A DNA stretch of 64,000 nucleotides from Phalacrocorax aristotelis (lineage: Eukaryota > Chordata > Aves > Suliformes > Phalacrocoracidae), in NCBI RefSeq assembly GCF_949628215.1, contig NC_134311.1, forward strand, positions 16,802,582 through 16,866,581. The letters run 5' to 3'. The stretch's first letter is position 1. Every line of letters begins with the position of its first letter. Below, in pieces: positions 36,901 to 52,650 of the stretch. The notes beneath the pieces were generated by a model. The model was not told the DNA's origin. It did no database searches and saw nothing but the letters and a program-made list of their open reading frames with translations. Position numbers and translations under genes: made by a program.

Positions 36901-39900
36901 ATGCTTCCCATACCATCCATCTCCTGCTCTCATGCTTTCCACATTCACCTATGGATCTGTCCCCGTGTTGGCTGCACAGTGGGATTTCTGGTCTGTGCTG
37001 GGCCAGAGGCACTAAAACTTGGCAAATAAAAGAAAATACAATGAGGTAGTGAGTAACATAAAAAGGGAGTAAAAGCTGCTTTAACTCGCCCTGAGATATG
37101 GCACTGTAGATATTCCACAAGCAAGGACTGTAATGATTGGCATTAAAAGTATCTTAGTTAGGATGTAACTTTATATAGCATCCATACTGAAATACCCAGC
37201 CAGACCAGGGTGAATTAAGGATATGGTTTTGCCTTTTTAGGTCTAAAAGAGACAATTTACTTCAATTGATATAGTTTTTCCTTACTTCTGAACATAGTGT
37301 CTACCAAAACAACTCTTATTGTCCTTGTACAATTTCCAAAATCCAAAAGGATCAGTTATATCTGTAGGAAGCCAAGCCCCTTGCTATTGACCCTGTATCC
37401 TTCCTGCAGCTTCTTTGGATCTGATACATCTGTGGAGCCATTAGCAGAAAGTGCCTTTTATGAGACATTGCCTCTGATATTATTATCAGACTCTCCAGAC
37501 ATGATATCACAAGAGCACTGTCAGCATGGTGCTGCGATACAGTATGTCACTGAATTTTTCCATAATGTAGCTGAAACTGTCACAAGAAATAGCTTAGCAT
37601 GGCTGGGATGTGAGTGCACGCAGTTTGTGTGCTGGGGGAGTTGTTTAAAGTAGTGAAAAGTATCATTTTGTAGTAAGAACTAAGGGGCTTAGTCTGCATT
37701 TCTTTTATTGTTGCCAATGGCAGCTTCTTTTATCCAAAGAGATTAAAATATGCTTTTAAGTGCTTGCAAAGCCATGGAAAGTGTGGTTTGCAACAGTATT
37801 AAGAGCTGACCTATAATTACAAATAGATGTGGCACTAGTAATTTATTTGGTAACCTTCTGAAATGCTGACTGTTTCATTCCTTCTTATAGATAGAATTTA
37901 GGTTGTACAAAAGCAGGCAAAGCAGAAGGTCATGGTTTCCCCATGCCTCCACTTCGCCAGGGAATTCAAACAAAGTGTGTTATATCTGGGCATAGTCTAG
38001 ATCTGAATGTTTCCTTTCCTTCAGAATCCACAGTACCAAAGCATCCCTGGCTCTGTCTAACCCAAGGCAATGCTGGTCAGCTGTTTATTTTATGATACTC
38101 TTACCAGCAGGGATTGTCCACTTTATGACAATGGTGTCTGAAGATAAAGCAAGAGATCAATAAGGTAACTTTCAAAAGATTGGGAATAGCTTATAGACAT
38201 CACCTTGCTGTACAAATCCTCTCTTGGCAGAAAGCCCTGCCACCTTCACAAGCATTGGAGGAGTCCAGGCACTGATTGCTTTCCTGGTGCCATGTGAAAA
38301 GAATTTAGCAGAGACTAGCCAGCAGAGAATGGAGGCCTTTGTCTTTAGAGTTCGTTTGATGTACTTGCTCAGCCACTCATGTGAGACTGAAAGGTACCCA
38401 TCACCTATATCTAGAGGACTGGCCCGGAAAACAAGGCTTAAAGAGTAAAACTGGGAATCCTGCCTTATATGAAAAAAATGGTGACTGATTTGGTTGCTAT
38501 TGTTATAAGTTTTGCAAGTCAGCACAAGTTAGTTTTTTTAAAGTAATCAAATTTTCAGTAGTATATCAAAAATTAAGAAGTGAAATCCACTTGGGCTTCT
38601 TTTAAAACAAGGTTCATGCAAAACCCATGAAGATTTGTTGCAACAAAAGAAAATTTTCGTCGGACTGTTGCTATACAAATGGCATTGATTCTTATATTTA
38701 GTCAAGCTGTGTAAAGAAAAGGAGTGACAGGAACTGGCCAGCTGTGCTTTCCTGAAAGAATCTAGAAGATGTTATTTTCATTGCATATATTGACCCTCTT
38801 ACTTCAGCAACGACATATTCAGGACCGGAATCCCTGAGGTCAAGTATTATGGCAACAGCAGAAAATTAAGCTGACAAGGCAACCCTGTGTCAGGAAAGCA
38901 TCATCTCAGAATTTCAGGTTCACGAGTTACATCAGAATTCTTAATATCAGTCCTAAATAATGAAAGACATGATTTCAGGATTGACATTTTAGAAAGACAT
39001 AGGTACTAGCTGGATCAGTTGCTATTATGCTTTTTCATCACTTTCTTCATCATGGTCCTTATAATTAATGATAAGACATTAGTTGAAACTCTGACTCCTT
39101 CGAAGTATTTTTCCTTTAAGCACGAGAATTTGTCTTTACCAAATATTATGACAAGAAAAATTGTAATAAAATTGCATTACCTGTTTTAACTAGTGTTTGG
39201 TATGAGGTTGAAGTGTCATGACACAGTATGCTCAAAGTAGCAGCTGGGAATGGAAGATGCTCATAACGCTTATTAGAAAGGAAGCTAGAAGTGTGTCTTC
39301 TAACACCACAGCAAACCCCACTGCCTGTGCCCCAAGCTAGAATGTGATGGGTCTGTTTCAATCTGGAAGTGATTTTAGTAGTGGTAGTCAAGTGCTGTAA
39401 CTAATTCAGCAGGGCCTGCTGAGAGTTTTGCTGAAAGGCAAATGTATTATCTCAGGCCCACTGCCATGCTAAAACACCATATAGCTTCAGCTATCCAGAG
39501 TAACCAGCACAAGTATTGGTCTCCTTGCAGCCTCTCATACAGGCATGCTCTGAGTCAAACTCAGAAATTTAGTCCTAATTCTGCCATTCATTTGATGTTT
39601 TTAGCTTTAAGAAATTGCAGCTATTCCATCACAGATTTTCCCACGAGTAAGAAAGAACAGAAGCCATGTGAATATTGGAAAGGGTTTATAGAGAATAATT
39701 TAGGTTGGAAGTGAGTTCTCGAGGTAGACATGAAAGAGGGTTTTCAGGCTTCCCAACACTTGAGAAATCACTGCTTTAAGTAATTTGGACGTACAGACAG
39801 ATAGATACAGATATCTCTATTTTTAAGCAGAAGAATCTGTGGAAGGAGCAGAAAGTTTCAATGAAGCAACCATGTGCTAACCTACATAGCAATAGAAGTC

Positions 39901-42900
39901 AGTTTACCTCAGTCTTTGGCCAGAGGGATGCTACTGAAAAGACACATCAAGAGACACATAAATTGATGAGTACTTCACTCAGAAATGACCATTTTTGGTA
40001 CCCATGACCAAACATCTTCAGAAAAGGGTACCCATTTTCATGAATATGACAAGAGAAAAGTTAATTTAAAATTTTTTCTATATATATCTTTAAATCTTGT
40101 TTTAAGTGATTCTTGGCTTTCTGTCTCTCTCAGCTGAGAGGCAGAAAGGTGCTTTTGATTCTGGTAACCACGTCATCAGACAGCATATAGTAGACCAGCA
40201 GAAAAGGCAAAGGAAAAGCATTTTGTATTCTTTCTGGTACATCCTTCCCTCTGCTTTATCTCACCTAAATGCTCTAGCCCTCTCTGTAAATACAAAAGAA
40301 TGGACTGATTGCATAAGTCAGACACCAGACTGTGACTGTCAAATGCTTGCAGCAGTCTTTACAGAGGACAATTCACAGGTAGGCTGTTGGCTGTAGTATC
40401 TTCTTACAAATAATTTTATGTTAGTTACTGCCTGAACAATGGGCGTATATCCACAGAGGGTTTTTAATGGGAAATTCACACCAACAACTGAATTTGATGG
40501 TTGTTTGTTATAAATAAATAATGGAAACTGTCCAGCAGCAGCAGAGGAAAGACAAATTTCATCACCTTTTCTTCATGGATATAAAGGAGGTAGCATGACA
40601 ACCTTTACAGAAAAAAAATCACATTAAATTTGCAGTTGTAAATGGGGTAGTAACAGGAGATATTTAAGTTACAAAGAAAACATGTTGTCAAAGACTTCAA
40701 GAAGCAAAGATCTTTAGCTTCTGAAATTTGGAAGAGTCTTACTCATTTCAGTTACAGGCATGAAGAAAAGCTGGGTGATAGGAAGAGAGAATAAACCTCC
40801 ATACACCAATCTAGACTTATTCCATGTGTCAAAGGGTAGTACCCAAACAGCACAGAATCACAGTGTGGATATTTTTATTCCTGTACTGTCCAAACTTGGT
40901 CTGAGCTCATCTACAACACATTTCTTATTTGGTATCTTATCCTTCATTTTACTGCTCATTTTGCCTGTGGCCTGCTTACTTTGGCTGGTTATCTCTTCAG
41001 TCTTCCCTATCTTCCTTTAAACTGAGTCCTTCTTCTCTACTTTATAATAACCTAGTTGTGACTGTGTCCTTCATGCATCTTGCTTTGAATCAAATTTCAT
41101 GGATGATATAGTGAAAGATACGAGTGACTTTAATGTTACTGGATATTTTATAGTTTGAGAAAAGGTGATCACATAGGACAGGTGAACTTTCCATCATCAT
41201 ATTTCCTGTTTTCCAAAGGCATACCTGATTGCTGAGGTTGTTACAGCTGACCAGAAAGTGTGTAAATTCTGCTGTGTTTACAACACCTTAATATATTCAG
41301 GGGTATCAACATTTCAGGGGGGGAGCTGGGGAGGGGGTAGTTGTGTTCCCTTTGCCATTGTCACCCCCAACAACAATATGTGTAATGCACCCAACCATTA
41401 GGGTCTTCAAATATTTCAGCTTATCATAGCGTACAAGTACTTGAGTTTGCTCTTCTTATGAACAAGCACAATTCATTGCACCAAAACGAAATATTGGTCT
41501 GATGTTCTGTCCTTTATCCACCCCAAAGTTTTCTCTTTAAAACAAATTAATTTACTTGCATGCTCAAACATGAGCTGATAGGTTTAAGTCCTGTCCTACT
41601 TTTCAGACTGTCCTGGTCTCCTTGAGTGAAAGTCTTATATGATAAACTTTTCATGAATTGGACTTCCAGGATTATAACTGAGAAAAAAACTGACTTGTAA
41701 AGGTGTTCTTTCATGCATAAGGAGAAAGGTTTATCCAGCTTGATCCTATTATAGACTCTGTTAGCACAGCTTATATGATTACCATGGCAGTGCTCCCTAA
41801 TACTTCTGTAGCTAAAAATGTGTCTGCATTTCTCCAACACTCATCTCTTTGAACAACGTCCACCTATTCTTTTATCTCTCCTAAACTTGATAAAGATAAG
41901 TGTTTTAAACAATTTGCTTTGGCTAAACAAGGCACATAGATATTTGTAACCGTAGTTGTGTGAGATTGTAGGCTGTGTTACGTACATTGAAAATGCGCAA
42001 TAACATCAAAAGCATGTGAACAAAAAAATATAGTGGTGATTAACTTATTCCTTGGTTTTAAGAATGACAGCTTAGTGGAATAAATATGTATTTCTATGAA
42101 CTACCTGCATTTTTGTCTTGCCACATAATGCCCTCCCTAAATCTAAAAGAAGAAATGAGAGCCTAGCCTTATTCCACCCTGAAATAAAGCATTGCTTTTA
42201 AAACTGTCTAGCAGAACTGAGTGACCTGATACTTCAGGACTAATCTGCAGTCTAATGCCCTTCCTACAAATCTGAATATATCTTGTTATCTCAAAAGAGA
42301 CAACAGTTTAATTTCAGAAGTGTAGAATTACATCAAATAAATATTTCCTATTTTAGCAGTTGTTGACTCCCTGAATCCCTCAGAAAGTTCTGAACTTTAT
42401 GGGTCTGCCTGACAGGATGTGCAAAATTAAACACTGGTTAAGTGGCAAATGACTTGACTTTTGCAATATGGAAACACGTCATCTTTCAAGTAAAATCCTG
42501 ACCCCAGTTAAGCCAGTGGAAATTTTGCCTTTTTTCTTTTCAATAGAGGCAGAATTAGACTCTGCATGGGAGCTTGCAACACTTTGACAGCCCACTTTGA
42601 ACCCTGTACATCTTTAAAAAAAAAAAACAAAACACTCTGAAAAGGATTATTTTAAAATAAGTGACTCACTTCTCCTCACCATGGATTTAGTGGCAGTGTG
42701 CAGTTTATTCTGAATAGCTGTGCCAAAACAACAAAGCAAACAACAATTAACAACATAAAATTAATAGTAGGTAGTCCTTTAGAGGTTGAATTGCTCCATA
42801 CATTATTGAAGATGGAGCTAAGTTACTCTATGTTTCATGCACCAAAAAAAAAAGTGTTCCTTTTCCTTCAAGCATGAAAATATTCAGATATGGTGAACTA

Positions 42901-45900
42901 AAATTCACCAACCACTGATGAAGAGATCTCAAAGAATCTTCATGTTATTTTTGTGTACTTTTTCCTTGAAATCTCAAAAATAGTGAGGTTACTGCAGCCA
43001 ACCATAACTCTAACCTTAAACCTTCATCCACTTACCTAATGAAATAGTTTTTCAGTGTATCATGATGTTTGCAATATATGTAATACTTTCCATATTCCTG
43101 ACTAGTTATGTTGGAAATCTAGTTTGGCACTAACTCGGAGAGAAACAGTGATAATGGAGAATGCTTTCCAATAGACATTGTATTTAAAAATATGATTAAT
43201 TTACATTGTCTGTTGTTGATGGGACACTTGATGGAATAGTTGAAGCAGGTTAGAAATGAAATTAATTCTATTGCAGTTTGTTCAGTACCATGTTTAGTTC
43301 CAGCCACTCTGCAATCAGAATGAAGTAGAGATTCAGCTCTAAGTGGCGTAGGTGGCTAACCATGAGGGAAATGCAGGATAGATGTGGAGTAAAAGTACGG
43401 AAATTAAGGTTTCCACAGTCAACGTATCAAAATGCAAGGAGCTAAAGTAGGAGAAGGAGAGAGAAGGTGAGTGATGAATAGATCATGTTAAATAGATCAT
43501 GTTCACCCCAGGGAAATTAGATTTGGCAAGTAAATTTTCATTTCATTTAGACAAGAATTACCCGTGTGGTTATATACAGGATTTTGGATCAGATGAGGTT
43601 ATTTTGTTTGTTTTCTTTTTCCTGATGATACTCTTGTTGAGGTTCTTTTCTTGTTGTTTATCCCTGTTCAGCATTACATATGGAAGAATGACATGAACTG
43701 AAAAAAAGAAGCAAATAGACCAAACAGAAAGGATACGTCAAGTCAAGGATATTAAATCTAAAACAGCAGCCGGCTGAGAAAACCTTTGGCAAGGGGAAGA
43801 ACAATGCCAGAGATATGCATCTCAGAGCTGGGTCAGGATTACTTCATATTCAACTGCACGAAATGTTTTACTATTTCCTTTAAGCCAACAAGGCATTGAA
43901 AAGCCATCTAGCAGTCCAGGGACATATGCTATTTCTATGCAATGTCAGAACAGATGGTTGACGACGAGCTGACACTGGCAATGACATTGGATTTTTGTGT
44001 AAAAAGACAAAGAATACATGGAAAAATTCCTCTACCTTATAAACGTCAGTTGGGCACCTATGTGGGCACTACTTTTTGTTCTCACCAACAAAGGAACAAT
44101 ACATTTTATAATTACTCCATATGGTCTGAAATTCCTTGAAGGTATTTCTCTTGCAGTTAACACCACTCTGACCTATTTTCTCTCTGGATCTGCTGCTTGT
44201 ATTCCCAACCTTCTTACATACCATAGTCAAGTTCTCACTCACTCACACTAGATGCAGTGTAATCCCCCTCCTGAATGTTTCCTATTTTTCTCTATTCATT
44301 GTGCCTTCCTCTTCTGCTTTCAGGTTTCTTTCCACTCTCTTGCTCCAACCAATGTTTGGGAAAAATTTGTGAAGTCAGAGTGTTTAATCTTGACAGGTGC
44401 TAAGACTGCAAATTCTCCTGCTTTTCTTAAATGGGGTGGCTTCAAAGAGAGATGTGGTTTTCTGGCACCTGTCAGTGTCAGATCACAATTACTCATTTCG
44501 TCTATTTTATCCTTAAAATTCACAAATCATTTTTACTGAATTCCCAGTTACCTCCATGATCTCCAATGCTTTAACTTTCACTTACATTTTGCTTTTGCTG
44601 ATATCCATAAGTGAGAGAAATGACCTCAGACTCTTCCTGGTTCTAAACTTGGCCTTTTCATGATTCACCATTACTAGATATGCAAAAAAGAATAGCTGCC
44701 AAAAGTACGTTGGTTTTTGTGGCTGGCCAGGAGACAGCCTATTTTGGCAGATGGATATTTGGCTAAGATGACCAATGAGCTTGTGAGCCTTCAGGCTTCA
44801 TTATTGCAGTGTACCATATCTGGCCCAGAATAATTATCCACAGGGTGAAGAATGTGACAGCCTATTGCTGTACAAATTCTAATAGTACAGATACAGCATT
44901 TGATCCAGTAGGTTTCTGGTTTAAACTCCAAATTCTTGATGCAGATTCTCTGAGGCACTCAATTTGGACTTGGCAATCACATAAAGGGGTGTGGGGGAAG
45001 GGGGACTGAATAGCTTGATCCTTGTGTTGGTCCAATGCCAGCTCCCACACAGTTTAAAGCAACCAAAAGGCATTTCAAAACTACATCAGCTGCTAGCAGC
45101 TCCAGAGGAACCATCTGCCAGGTTAGCACAGCCCGGTGCAGTCATGCCTTGATTATGCAGCTTCCAGTTCTTGCACTGAGAGGATAAATTGTACATACGA
45201 AACCAGCTAGATGTTAACATAAGGCTTCCTTGGAAATTAGGAAATTCTGTTCTGGAAGGTGGCAAGTTTCAAGCCTCTTTGTAATCCCCTCGTATGGCAA
45301 AGAGAACAGAAGAAGGAGAGAAGTTATAATTTCACAGCTTCACTTTCCAAGCTCTCAATAGACTAAATATTCTGGAGTTGTCATCATTATGCAGGCACAC
45401 CACAATAACAACAAATGTCTAGAACAATGGAGCTGTCATTAAACGCGGAGGCTGGTACTTCCATGGTGGCCCATGGATGGGGAACATGCTGCCAAGAGAG
45501 ATTCAAATAAATCTGTTTTCTTCTGGAGAAAAAAAAAAAAAAACTGGAACCTGTTTCTTTGCCAGAAAGAATCATATCTCAAGGGAAAAGACACAAAAGA
45601 AAGAGGACGAGAAAAGGAAATGTCTGGAGAAAAGAGAAAAATAACTCTAGTGTAGTTCATAATACTAGGAGGACAAATACAAAGAAAATATGAATACTAC
45701 ATAAGATGTGTTATCATTGGCTACTATTATGATCTTTATTGACATATTGGAAGGAAGAAAAGGAAAGATCAGAACTGGAATCTCCATGGATGTAAATCAG
45801 CATCATTCTTCCTTGACTGCAAAAAGCTATGACAATTTAGAACAGCTGTTATTTGGCCCATAATATTTTTTAGGGTTTTTTTCTGGTTTTATTTTTGTAA

Positions 45901-48900
45901 ATCACAGTGATGATCATGGGACAGAGGATGGATTGACAATATGAGCTGTGAATCCCATGGGACATGCCTGCTGTTTTGAGTTTTCGAAGCCTTTTGAATG
46001 CTTGATGCAATACTATTTGCATAACTAAGTTTTCTTTGGCAGAAACCCTATTTGGTATCAGGACAACTAAACGATGACTTCAAATGATAATTACCAAATT
46101 CTGTTATTGCTGGTTCATAATTGCATGTTTGAGTGTTGCAAGAGGGAAAAATTAAATTCTGTATCATTGACCATGTCAGGAGAACTGGTATTCTGAGTTC
46201 AGAGGGAGTTAGTTCAGACTTCAGTTCAGCTTTTGCTTTGAAAATATGTTTTCTTCCTTAAGGAGAACAACATGTTGTTTCTTAATTAGGTTTTGGTCTA
46301 TTTTGCCCTCAGTCCTTATCTGCTTGTCAAGGATATTTACAAGAAGTACCATAATCCAGTATGCCTTTATAATTGTGATTCTTTTATGAATGATTTATTG
46401 CAGACAAATAGGAGTACATATTACTTAGTAGAAATGGCAGAGTTGTAGAAAAAAGAACATAAATTGTTTCTTCTTTAGTTCACAGTACTTTATACAGCTA
46501 TGCGCTAGACATCAGAGATGGCAAACACATAACTAATTACAGCAGTGAAAGAAGGCACCAGTGAAATACAACATAGCATAGCCAAAGGAAAATGCTGTCT
46601 GAAATAAGCTTGTTTGTAACCGCCTCTGTACAAGGCTAAGGACAAAAGGCTTTCCCTGTACAGTCATCAAGCAGTCAGGTTAAGTCAGTTTGAAGATTGA
46701 CAAAACAATTCACTTTATCTGCTAGGAATGTATAGTACTGCATAAAAATCTTTAATTTGAGATGTTAACTATGGTAAATGAAAGCATGATTCTCCTATGC
46801 TTTTCTTTGTTCATGTTACTATCTCAGATCTTATACACAGAAGTTCCAGCAGGGAGGTGGTTTTAGTAAGCTTTGGTGAATACAGATTTGCTAACTAAGA
46901 AGTCATGTGAATGGGATTTTTTTTTCTTAATGTGAACTCTAATGTTCAGAAGCATCTTTTCAGCCGCTGAGGAGGTGAAAACACTTAACACCTGATCACA
47001 AAAATGAGACTTCCTTTTCTCTGATATTACAGGTGAACTGGCTGTTCTCCAGGACAAAGAAGCACCTTTAGTGAGTGTGCTGTAGCCTTCTGTGGATGCT
47101 CATCCACGAAATGCCTGTAGACAACTTCTATGCAACTGCCATGTTCGTTTGCTGTCATCTGTCTTAATATATTGAAACTCTGTTATTATTTTTGCCCAAA
47201 GTAGTGCCTTTGATCTTGACAGGAGTATTCTGAGAGGTTGTTTAAGAAAGCATCACAAAGAGAGTGGTCTGCAACTGTGTAGTGTGGCCACTGTCAGCAT
47301 CCTTACTTCTATAAGCAAAGCAAACCACCGTATACTCTCATTTGCTGAGCTAACCCAGCAGATGAATCCTGTCTTCCAAGTGATTCATAGAGAATTAAGA
47401 GGAAAGAAGAGCTGGTGTTTACATTCAAGGACTGATTTTCAGGGCTAATTTTAGTTGTCACTGTTACAAGTTCCTTTCATAGAGATAGATATGCAGATAG
47501 ATGTGTGTGTCTGTGTGCATCTGTGCGTCTGCATGTGTTGTCTGAGATCCAATGGGAAAAGAAAACAGAAAACAGCCACCTCTCTAACTGCTTAGATACT
47601 CCTCATATTTTCTGTGTGGCCCCAAGTTGTCTCCACCAAGAATTATTGCAGAACTCTTCTATTTCAGCAAAGAGGTACCAGGCCCCTGTATAGGCATTGG
47701 GTCAACTCCCAAAGTTGAAGCTTTTCCCGCCTAACTTTTTAATAATAAATAGTCCTCCTTTCTCATGTAGAGATTTATTGCAAAGTAGTCTAGAAGTCTT
47801 ATTTTGCCTTCCTTTCAGGCCTTTATTACACAGTCAGCTGGTTTCCAGAGATTTCTCCAGATTGTTTTTTTCATATTGTTATTTTAGCGATTACTCAAAG
47901 ATTGTTTGAAATGTCTTGCTTTGACCTAATTCAGGAGATCGAGACTTCTGCCAAAAGATTGACCATAAGTGTGGATTTAAAATTTCTCAGAATAATCTTA
48001 TTAATGGGGGCATCTTCAAAACAGTTGAATTAGTAATGATATGTCAGTTATAGCTGTAAAGGTTTTCATTAATTCATAGTGTTGCTGTGATTAGAATTCA
48101 CTTCCAGCTCTTACAGTAAGTTTATGGTGGTAGATTTTGCTTAAGGCTCATGTGAAACATAATATTTGGTATTAATCCAATTTAATGTGTTGGCTGGTCA
48201 GGATTTCCTCTAATGACTCATTCATACCCCTACTGAATTGGAAAGAATATGTGTAAATCAATGCTGAATTTAAACTCCAAGATTTTTGACTTTTTACCTT
48301 ATCTCTAAATTGGCACCATACAACATCTTTGTATTCTAATCCTATTGAAAAACACCTCTTCCTTTTTATCTTGTTTTTCTTGCCTAATGAGGTCACATCA
48401 AAGAATGCAGGTCACATACAGGACGGGACAAAAAGTGGAGTGTAATTCTGGACAGCCAACTACATGTGTATTCTTCGTATAAAACAGTAGCCAAATAATC
48501 CCACAAGCAAGCTATAATGCCATAAGATAGCACAGGCACCAGTCGGGTTCAGCTACTTGTGGGATCTGCTTCTGTGCACGCTCTTGCCTTCTGATGAGGG
48601 CAAGCCCACTTGCCCTTTAACAAGAGCACATTCCCTTAGCAAGTGATCCGACTTCAGCACGGGAGGGTGAAGGAGCTACACCAAGGCAGTTATAGAGCAG
48701 AGGATGTAATCCGCTCCTTCAAAGTCCATCTTACCTTGTGGCAACTTGTTTATGTGCCCGTACCCAAAGGTGGTCTTTATACATATAGCAGAGGAATAAC
48801 ATAGAAAAAAGAAGGTGTATTACCACTGTAATTTGTTTTGAGGACCACACTTAAGAGCTTTCCAGTTTGCCAATGTTAATTTTCAGAATGAAAATCCGTG

Positions 48901-51900
48901 ACAACAAATATTCATGAATTCAAAGTTGTGGGCTTGTATTATTGCCAAAATCTCAGGGAATTAAAATAAATCCTTTATAATCGATCCAAAAAACTTTTTA
49001 AAGGATGCTTGAAAATATACTGGAAATACATGGGTGGTAAGAAAATCTATGAGAATGGAGAGCTTCTTATTTACAGTAGGCAAAGGCAAAACCAAAGCCA
49101 GTATGAGAATTTCAAAACTCAAACAGCTGCACCAAGTATACATAATTTAACAGCGATGCTAATTATCTATTACAACAAAGTTGTTAGGAGTGTAGTGATC
49201 AGGATTAGATCACTTTCTGAAAAACATTCTCTAGTTCAACCACGAATTATGGGGCGTTATGCCAGAAGGTAAAGAAGCTGATTAAGGTAATTGTCCCTGA
49301 CCTTTTGATCCAATAATGCCGTGTACTATGTTCAGTTCTTCTGCACAGTTGTGCTGAATGTGTGAACAGGACCTTGGATGCCATATTGTGAAATTCTTTG
49401 TGTAATTCACCCAACAGAACAGACCAGGCTTGAGACTCCTCTCCCCTCATGCTAGTTGCCAAGTAAATGGCATCTTTAGATTGCAGAAAATAGCTTCCTG
49501 CACAACCCCAGAAACAAAGCTGTATGCACTGGAAGATGTTTTTGAACTAATTATTCAAGTTTTCATAATCCCAACTCTTCTTATGGATGAGGATCCAGTC
49601 TGCATTCTTTTCAATGCAGCATCTTCCTTTCTGAAATTTATTGACAGCAAGTTGGCCCACCGTGGGCTATTGGATCAGGTTCAGACATTATAAATGCTGA
49701 AAACAGTGCAAAAACACAGCAGAAAACCAATAAATTTTTATTGCAGTCCCAGGTATGCAGTCTCACGGTTCCTTCAGATGTAACAATTTTGTGATGGTAG
49801 AATATTCATCAGCACGTGTGTGGTGTTTGTCGTAATCAAAATGAAACAGTAAGTTAGTACTTCTAACAGCCTATGCAATGTTGTCGGTGTTCTCTTCAGT
49901 CTAACAGAACTATGCCTATACCTACATTAGCGATATTTTTACACACTTTTCAGAATTAAAACGTTTTTCCGAACTAAGTAAAATATTTGATATGTTGTAG
50001 GGCAAAATGAAGGTGGGAAAAACTAAGAACAATGTTTTTTGGAAGTTAGATGCCAGGTTGATTTGATCTGTGTCTCATTTATCTCCATTCAGAACCTGAA
50101 GGTGAAGACAGGAACAATACACCTGGTTTAGGCTCAGTCTTTTGAAGTGAGTACATAAATTCTATCACGCTCTAAAAATGGTAGTTATTCTTACTGGTCC
50201 TCAAACCTGAATGGGATTTTTTTTTTTTTTTAAGTGAACATCTAAGTGCTACGATGACTGCTTTGAATGACTGTGAGTTAGCATGGATCATCAGATGATA
50301 CAGCTAAAGCTTGCTCTTTGTTATTTCTGTAATCGTTAGGTTTTGCTTAATATCACACTGTTGGTGATGTTCTTTGGTGGAGATATCACACTCCAGCAGT
50401 CCTAGGTCACCATCTGGAAGTCCACAGGCTGCCTTTATACAGGAAGTGCTTTAAAAAGCCTACAATGTTACTGTTTAAGTCACCTGTACAGCAGAACAAT
50501 GATTCCCAACTTTGCTGCTCTGAAAAAAATCGCAACATACGGTACCTTACTGGACTCATCTCTTCCAGTCTCCTGCTGCCTCCTTTCTGTTCCTGCCCAC
50601 CTTTTCCATTGCAGGACTTGCTGCACATTTCCAGGAACAAGTAGAGAGGCACCAGAGCTGGTTCTGCACAGGAACAGAAACGTGGGACATGACACCCATG
50701 GGCTTTGTGCCTTAACTAAAATGTGGTCATGTCTTCATGAGCAATATTATCAAGCACCACGCTGTTAAATCCATCTCAAGGTCATCTCTTAGAGGACTTT
50801 CAAAAGTAATGGAGGGTTTTCTCTCGTATTCATTAAAATTGCTGGATGTAATCACTGATGGATGCTGTGATTGCTGCTGACTGCCCTGGGCCCTTGATGG
50901 GGGCCACAGAATTCAAGTTTGGAAGTTCTGCTAACCCAGATGAGTTCTGCTTTCTCCCACTTGCACCCAACCATATGCTGTGCAGCTCTGATGCTAACAC
51001 CAGCCTCAGCTTCATCAGGTAGGAGTACTGAGGTTCAACAAACCATTAAATGATCCTGGAGAAATGTACTAGGAGAACAATGTGCAACACATTTTTGCAC
51101 CACATTACTCCACTGGGAATAGGATTACCAAGGAAAAGTTGTTTCTATTTCAGCAAAATATTGTATCTGTGTACACAGTAAGAAGAGAGGTAGTGTTCCG
51201 CGATTTTTAGACAAAAAATGATGGTGCCATGAAACTGACAGTTAAAATGCATCCTGAAATTCTTACAAGAACTGTAGTTGAAAATCACGATTTAGTTTTT
51301 CTACAGCCATATAGTATAATCAGCACTTCTTATTCAAACAATATTTCCAGCAGTGAATTCAGAAGTAGATATATAAACAGGATTATCAGCTCTAATTGTG
51401 ATACTATCATCTATAACACATATAAAGACACTTGGCAAGCTTTTATCTTACAGACTGTATTTGCATATGGATGGTATTTATAGCCTCTAAATTAAAATAA
51501 GATTTTTTTGGTTTTGGTTTTTCATCAATGCTGTTCGTCAAGCAGGCCATACTCCTATATGACATTGTGTTCTGGAGCTGACCTGCATTCCTTTCAAACC
51601 ATTTAATCACACACAGCTGACCAACATTCCTGTATAAAACCACCTAATCAAATGCATTACAAATACCCCAAATGGTTACTTAATCTCCATATATGTACAA
51701 GTGTGAAATGTGCAGTGTCCAAATATGCCCCTTCACAAAAACGAATGACATAAAAGCAAAAGACGTTTCCAAAGTAAACCTTCCCCCCCACACCCCCTCA
51801 ATCAGCACGGACATTTTTAAGGTGGTTAGGATATTGCTCCCTGTAGTTGGACTTGTATATGAAGATTAGAAATCACCATAATTTGTATTCAAGCTTGGTT

Positions 51901-52650
51901 TCTACACATCCTAAAAATGTAATTTAAACAGAAAGAAATATAACAGCATTCCACTTCTCGGCAAGTATGTCAAACAAATTGCAAGATACTTGAAAATGCA
52001 TGATGCGGCAGCACCTAGGTAGCTCAAGGAATGCATCATGGAGGACTATGCTTCCTTTCGTCTCCAAGTTGCAGGGTTCCGATGAAAAGGTTGTTTGTTA
52101 CTGACTGATGACTGTGCCTCAGGATTAAGCAGAATGAGCTGCTTCTTAATGTCCAGCAGCTGCACTTTGATTAGCAGTTCCACTAAAAATCCCTATAGGA
52201 AGGGCAGAGACCTGCTGAGCTGGAGACTGGACTGTTTTCCCCGTTTCCAGAGATACTTGTCCAGAGCAGTGCTACGTGCTGACTGATGTGGGCATACTTG
52301 TGGTACTGCTGAGTGTGCTCTATGTGTACCGTGGGCAATAGTTTTCCAAACTGCCTAACTAGCAAATATTCACTTTAATTTCCCACACGCATCTTTTGGG
52401 CTTTTGCAGTGTTCGCTCATCAGGGAAATCTACAAAGTCCTGTGTCTGAAATGTAAAAGCACACAAAAGCAGGAGGAGATGGAAAGGTGTATAAAGGGAA
52501 TCATTTAAGAGGCAGGATGGAAAATGTGCCTGTGAACAGTAAGGGGGCTGGGGGGGATACCCCTGTTAATGCTGTGAAAGCAGGGCACAAAACACGCTAA
52601 ATGACAAAGAAGAAAACCAGGCAAAGGTTCACTTTTCTGCTTTTCTCCTG
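30961..52650. other. Intergenic, mostly nothing supported
   Basis: No gene, RNA gene or full mobile element was recognised in these 21.7 kb. A GC-richer patch lies at 36520-36990. Short repeats seen here are three copies of ATTTTAAACACT (34947-34988), two copies of AATAGATCATGTT near 43476-43503, and a GATA/TG tract at 47480-47540. Confidence 0.45.
47480..47540. repeat. GATA then TG/CTG-rich microsatellite
   Basis: GATAGATATGCAGATAGATG is followed by alternating TGTGTGTGTCTGTGTG and related steps. It is a short compound microsatellite. Confidence 0.6.

Noticed and set aside
49430-49693. 87-residue frame followed by AATAAA near 49730, considered as a last exon or retrocopy
   Set aside because: It starts at TTG, I recognise no family, and no convincing splice acceptor or poly(A) tail supports it. 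AATAAA is common in AT-rich DNA.
51999-52040. Imperfect inverted repeat ATGCATGATGC / AATGCATCATGG
   Set aside because: The arms are short and mismatched; this is likely by chance.
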